Below, piece after piece: positions 62,252 through 64,000 of a DNA stretch of 64,000 nt. A model generated the notes under the pieces. That model was given only the letters and a program-made list of their open reading frames with translations. It made no database searches and was not told the DNA's origin. This stretch comes from Dickeya aquatica (GTDB lineage Bacteria; Pseudomonadota; Gammaproteobacteria; Enterobacterales; Enterobacteriaceae). Numbering within the stretch: position 1 is the stretch's first letter; each line of letters opens with the position of its first letter. The DNA is taken from the NCBI RefSeq assembly GCF_900095885.1, contig NZ_LT615367.1, positions 682,001 to 746,000 of the forward strand, read 5' to 3'. A program made the position numbers and the translations under genes.

Positions 62252-63151
62252 ATGCAACAACCGGATCAGGCATTAATCGAACAGTTTCTGGATGCATTGT
62301 GGCTTGAGCGTAACCTGGCGGAGAATACGCTGTCGTCCTACCGCAATGACTTGTGTGCGATGGCGCAATGGTTGTCACATCACGGCAGCAGTGTGCTGCA
62401 CGCTCAGCCACTCGATTTACAAGGGTTCCTCGCAGAACGGGTCGAAGGGGGATATAAAGCCACCAGTTCTGCCCGTCTGCTCAGTGCCATGCGGCGCTTG
62501 TTTCAGTATCTGTACCGGGAAAAGCGGCGGGCCGATGACCCCAGTGCGGCGCTGGCTTCCCCTAAACTGGCGCAGCGTTTGCCGAAAGATCTGACCGAAG
62601 CACAGGTCGAGGCCCTGCTGGCCGCACCGGCCATCGACCAACCCATCGAGCTGCGCGATAAAGCCATGCTGGAGTTGCTGTATGCCACCGGCCTTCGCGT
62701 CTCCGAACTGGTGGGGCTGACCATGAGTGATGTCAGCTTGCGTCAGGGCGTTGTGCGTGTGGTTGGTAAAGGCAACAAAGAGCGGCTGGTTCCACTGGGA
62801 GAAGAGGCGGTGTACTGGCTGGAGCAATATTTGCAATACAGTCGGCCGTGGCTGCTTAATGGACATACGCTGGATGCGATGTTTCCCAGTAACCGTGCCC
62901 GGCAGATGACGCGACAAACCTTCTGGCACCGGATTAAGCACTATGCGACACTCGCCTCTATTGACAGCAATAAACTTTCTCCGCATGTTTTGCGTCATGC
63001 TTTTGCAACCCATTTGCTGAATCACGGGGCGGATTTACGCGTGGTGCAGATGTTACTGGGCCACAGCGATCTCTCGACCACGCAGATTTATACCCATGTT
63101 GCGACGGAGCGGCTAAGAACGCTGCATCAACAACATCATCCCCGGGCATAA
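62252..63151 (+). CDS. xerD: Tyrosine recombinase XerD
   Basis: XerD acts with XerC at dif to resolve chromosome dimers. The ATG at 62252, after CAGGAGGGG, gives 299 aa. All catalytic residues are present: Arg149, Lys173, His245, Arg248, His271 and the nucleophile Tyr280 (TTQIYTHV). It is 88 bp before dsbC, as in the E. coli xerD-dsbC-recJ order. Confidence 0.97.
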   Translation: MQQPDQALIEQFLDALWLERNLAENTLSSYRNDLCAMAQWLSHHGSSVLHAQPLDLQGFLAERVEGGYKATSSARLLSAMRRLFQYLYREKRRADDPSAALASPKLAQRLPKDLTEAQVEALLAAPAIDQPIELRDKAMLELLYATGLRVSELVGLTMSDVSLRQGVVRVVGKGNKERLVPLGEEAVYWLEQYLQYSRPWLLNGHTLDAMFPSNRARQMTRQTFWHRIKHYATLASIDSNKLSPHVLRHAFATHLLNHGADLRVVQMLLGHSDLSTTQIYTHVATERLRTLHQQHHPRA

Positions 63152-63239
63152 TGCCTGGTGGATTGACAGGATGTCATGGCGGGCGGTTCGCCAATGATGG
63201 ACACGCACGGCGCTTGCGCCTTGATAACAGGATAACTCC

Positions 63240-63971
63240 ATGAAAAAACGTAGTGTATGGCTTTCGCTATTGACCCTGGCGTTCAGCGGTGTGGCGCTGA
63301 GTGGTGTCGCACGCGCAGATGACGCAGCGATTAAGCAGGCGCTTAATCGGCTGGGTTTACAAAATGTGGAAGTCAAAGAGTCGCCGATTGGCGGCATGAA
63401 AACCCTGCTGACGGATAACGGCGTACTCTACATCACCGAGGATGGGAAACACCTGCTACAGGGGCCGCTGTATGATGTGAGCGGAGCCACGCCGGTCAAC
63501 GTTACCAACTCGATTTTGAACGGTCGCCTTGATGCCCTCAGCGATCAGATGATTGTGTACAAAGCCGCGCAGGAGAAACACGTTATTACCGTGTTTACGG
63601 ATATCACCTGCGGTTACTGCCACAAGTTGCATGAACAGATGAAAGACTATAATGCGCAAGGGATTACCGTGCGTTATCTGGCCTTTCCCCGCCAGGGCAT
63701 GAATTCCCAGCCGGCAAAAGAGATGCAGTCCATCTGGTGTGTGGCGAACCGCAACAAAGCCTTTGACGCCGCGATGAAAGGCGATGATATCTCTCCTGCT
63801 ACCTGCAAAACCGACATTGCTGCCCATTATCAACTGGGCGTGCTGTTTGGCGTGCAGGGCACTCCGGCGATTGTGCTTAATGATGGCACCGTCGTGCCGG
63901 GCTATCAGCCCCCCAAAGAGATGCTGGCGATGCTCGAAGCGCATAAAGCGTCACAGAAGTCCGGCGGCTAA
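63240..63971 (+). CDS. dsbC: Thiol:disulfide interchange protein DsbC
   Basis: DsbC is the periplasmic disulfide isomerase. The 243-aa precursor has a signal peptide ending at VARA (about residue 26), an N-terminal dimerisation domain (about 27-90), and a thioredoxin domain with CGYC at residues 124-127. A second cysteine pair, in SIWCVANR and PATCKTD, gives the structural disulfide. recJ would be expected next, but only 29 bp remain. Confidence 0.96.
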   Translation: MKKRSVWLSLLTLAFSGVALSGVARADDAAIKQALNRLGLQNVEVKESPIGGMKTLLTDNGVLYITEDGKHLLQGPLYDVSGATPVNVTNSILNGRLDALSDQMIVYKAAQEKHVITVFTDITCGYCHKLHEQMKDYNAQGITVRYLAFPRQGMNSQPAKEMQSIWCVANRNKAFDAAMKGDDISPATCKTDIAAHYQLGVLFGVQGTPAIVLNDGTVVPGYQPPKEMLAMLEAHKASQKSGG

Positions 63972-64000
63972 TCTCATCGCGAGCCGTTGAATCAAGCTCA

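Overview
The window is a 64-kb piece of an Enterobacterales chromosome. Almost every gene has a close relative in Escherichia coli, often in the same order. The GC-rich coding style, the budR-budAB butanediol cluster, and the joining of E. coli-type blocks that are normally far apart fit a plant-associated Pectobacteriaceae genome (Dickeya, Pectobacterium or Brenneria type). That family placement is inference from gene content, not from a marker-gene comparison. I see no prophage, insertion sequence, transposase or integron.

Layout. (1) 1-30.1 kb is the conserved ispB-to-yhbQ block: ispB (cut by the left edge), rplU-rpmA, yhbE, obgE, dacB, greA, yhbY, rlmE-ftsH, folP-glmM-secG, tRNA-Leu(GAG), tRNA-fMet, rimP-nusA-infB-rbfA-truB, rpsO, pnp, nlpI, deaD, yhbW, ubiUV, ubiT, yhbS and yhbQ. 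It covers translation, ribosome assembly, RNA decay, membrane proteolysis and oxygen-independent ubiquinone synthesis. (2) 30.2-31.7 kb is a type I-E CRISPR array of 23 repeats and 22 spacers, with its leader on the left and no cas gene anywhere in the window. (3) 31.7-36.3 kb is the deoCABD nucleoside catabolic operon behind a two-CRP-site promoter. (4) 36.4-42.4 kb is an iron-uptake island on the minus strand: FecI-type sigma factor, FecR-type regulator, TonB receptor with a signalling domain, and a YddA/SbmA-like ABC transporter. (5) 42.4-45.4 kb is rimI-holD-rsmC, three tRNA-Leu(CAG) genes and a Fur-box gene of the yjjZ type. (6) 45.5-50.5 kb is budR, budAB and a fucO-like iron alcohol dehydrogenase. 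(7) 50.5-64 kb is gcvTHP with a PurR box, a LysE-type exporter, an HD phosphohydrolase, yqfA, ygfZ, sdhE-ygfX, fldB, yhjE, xerD and dsbC.

The most unusual signals are in the CRISPR array. Spacers 10 and 14 overlap on one target, and the overlap directly exposes an AAG protospacer-adjacent motif. A 122-bp two-unit block is duplicated in tandem. Other points worth a second look are the FecIR receptor linked to a YddA-like transporter, the 17/19 Fur box before the yjjZ-type gene, a compact structured region behind budB, and a terminator-like hairpin with GcvA-type motifs in the 551-bp gcv upstream region. I did not find a clearly new multi-gene system; most of the window is ordinary core genome.
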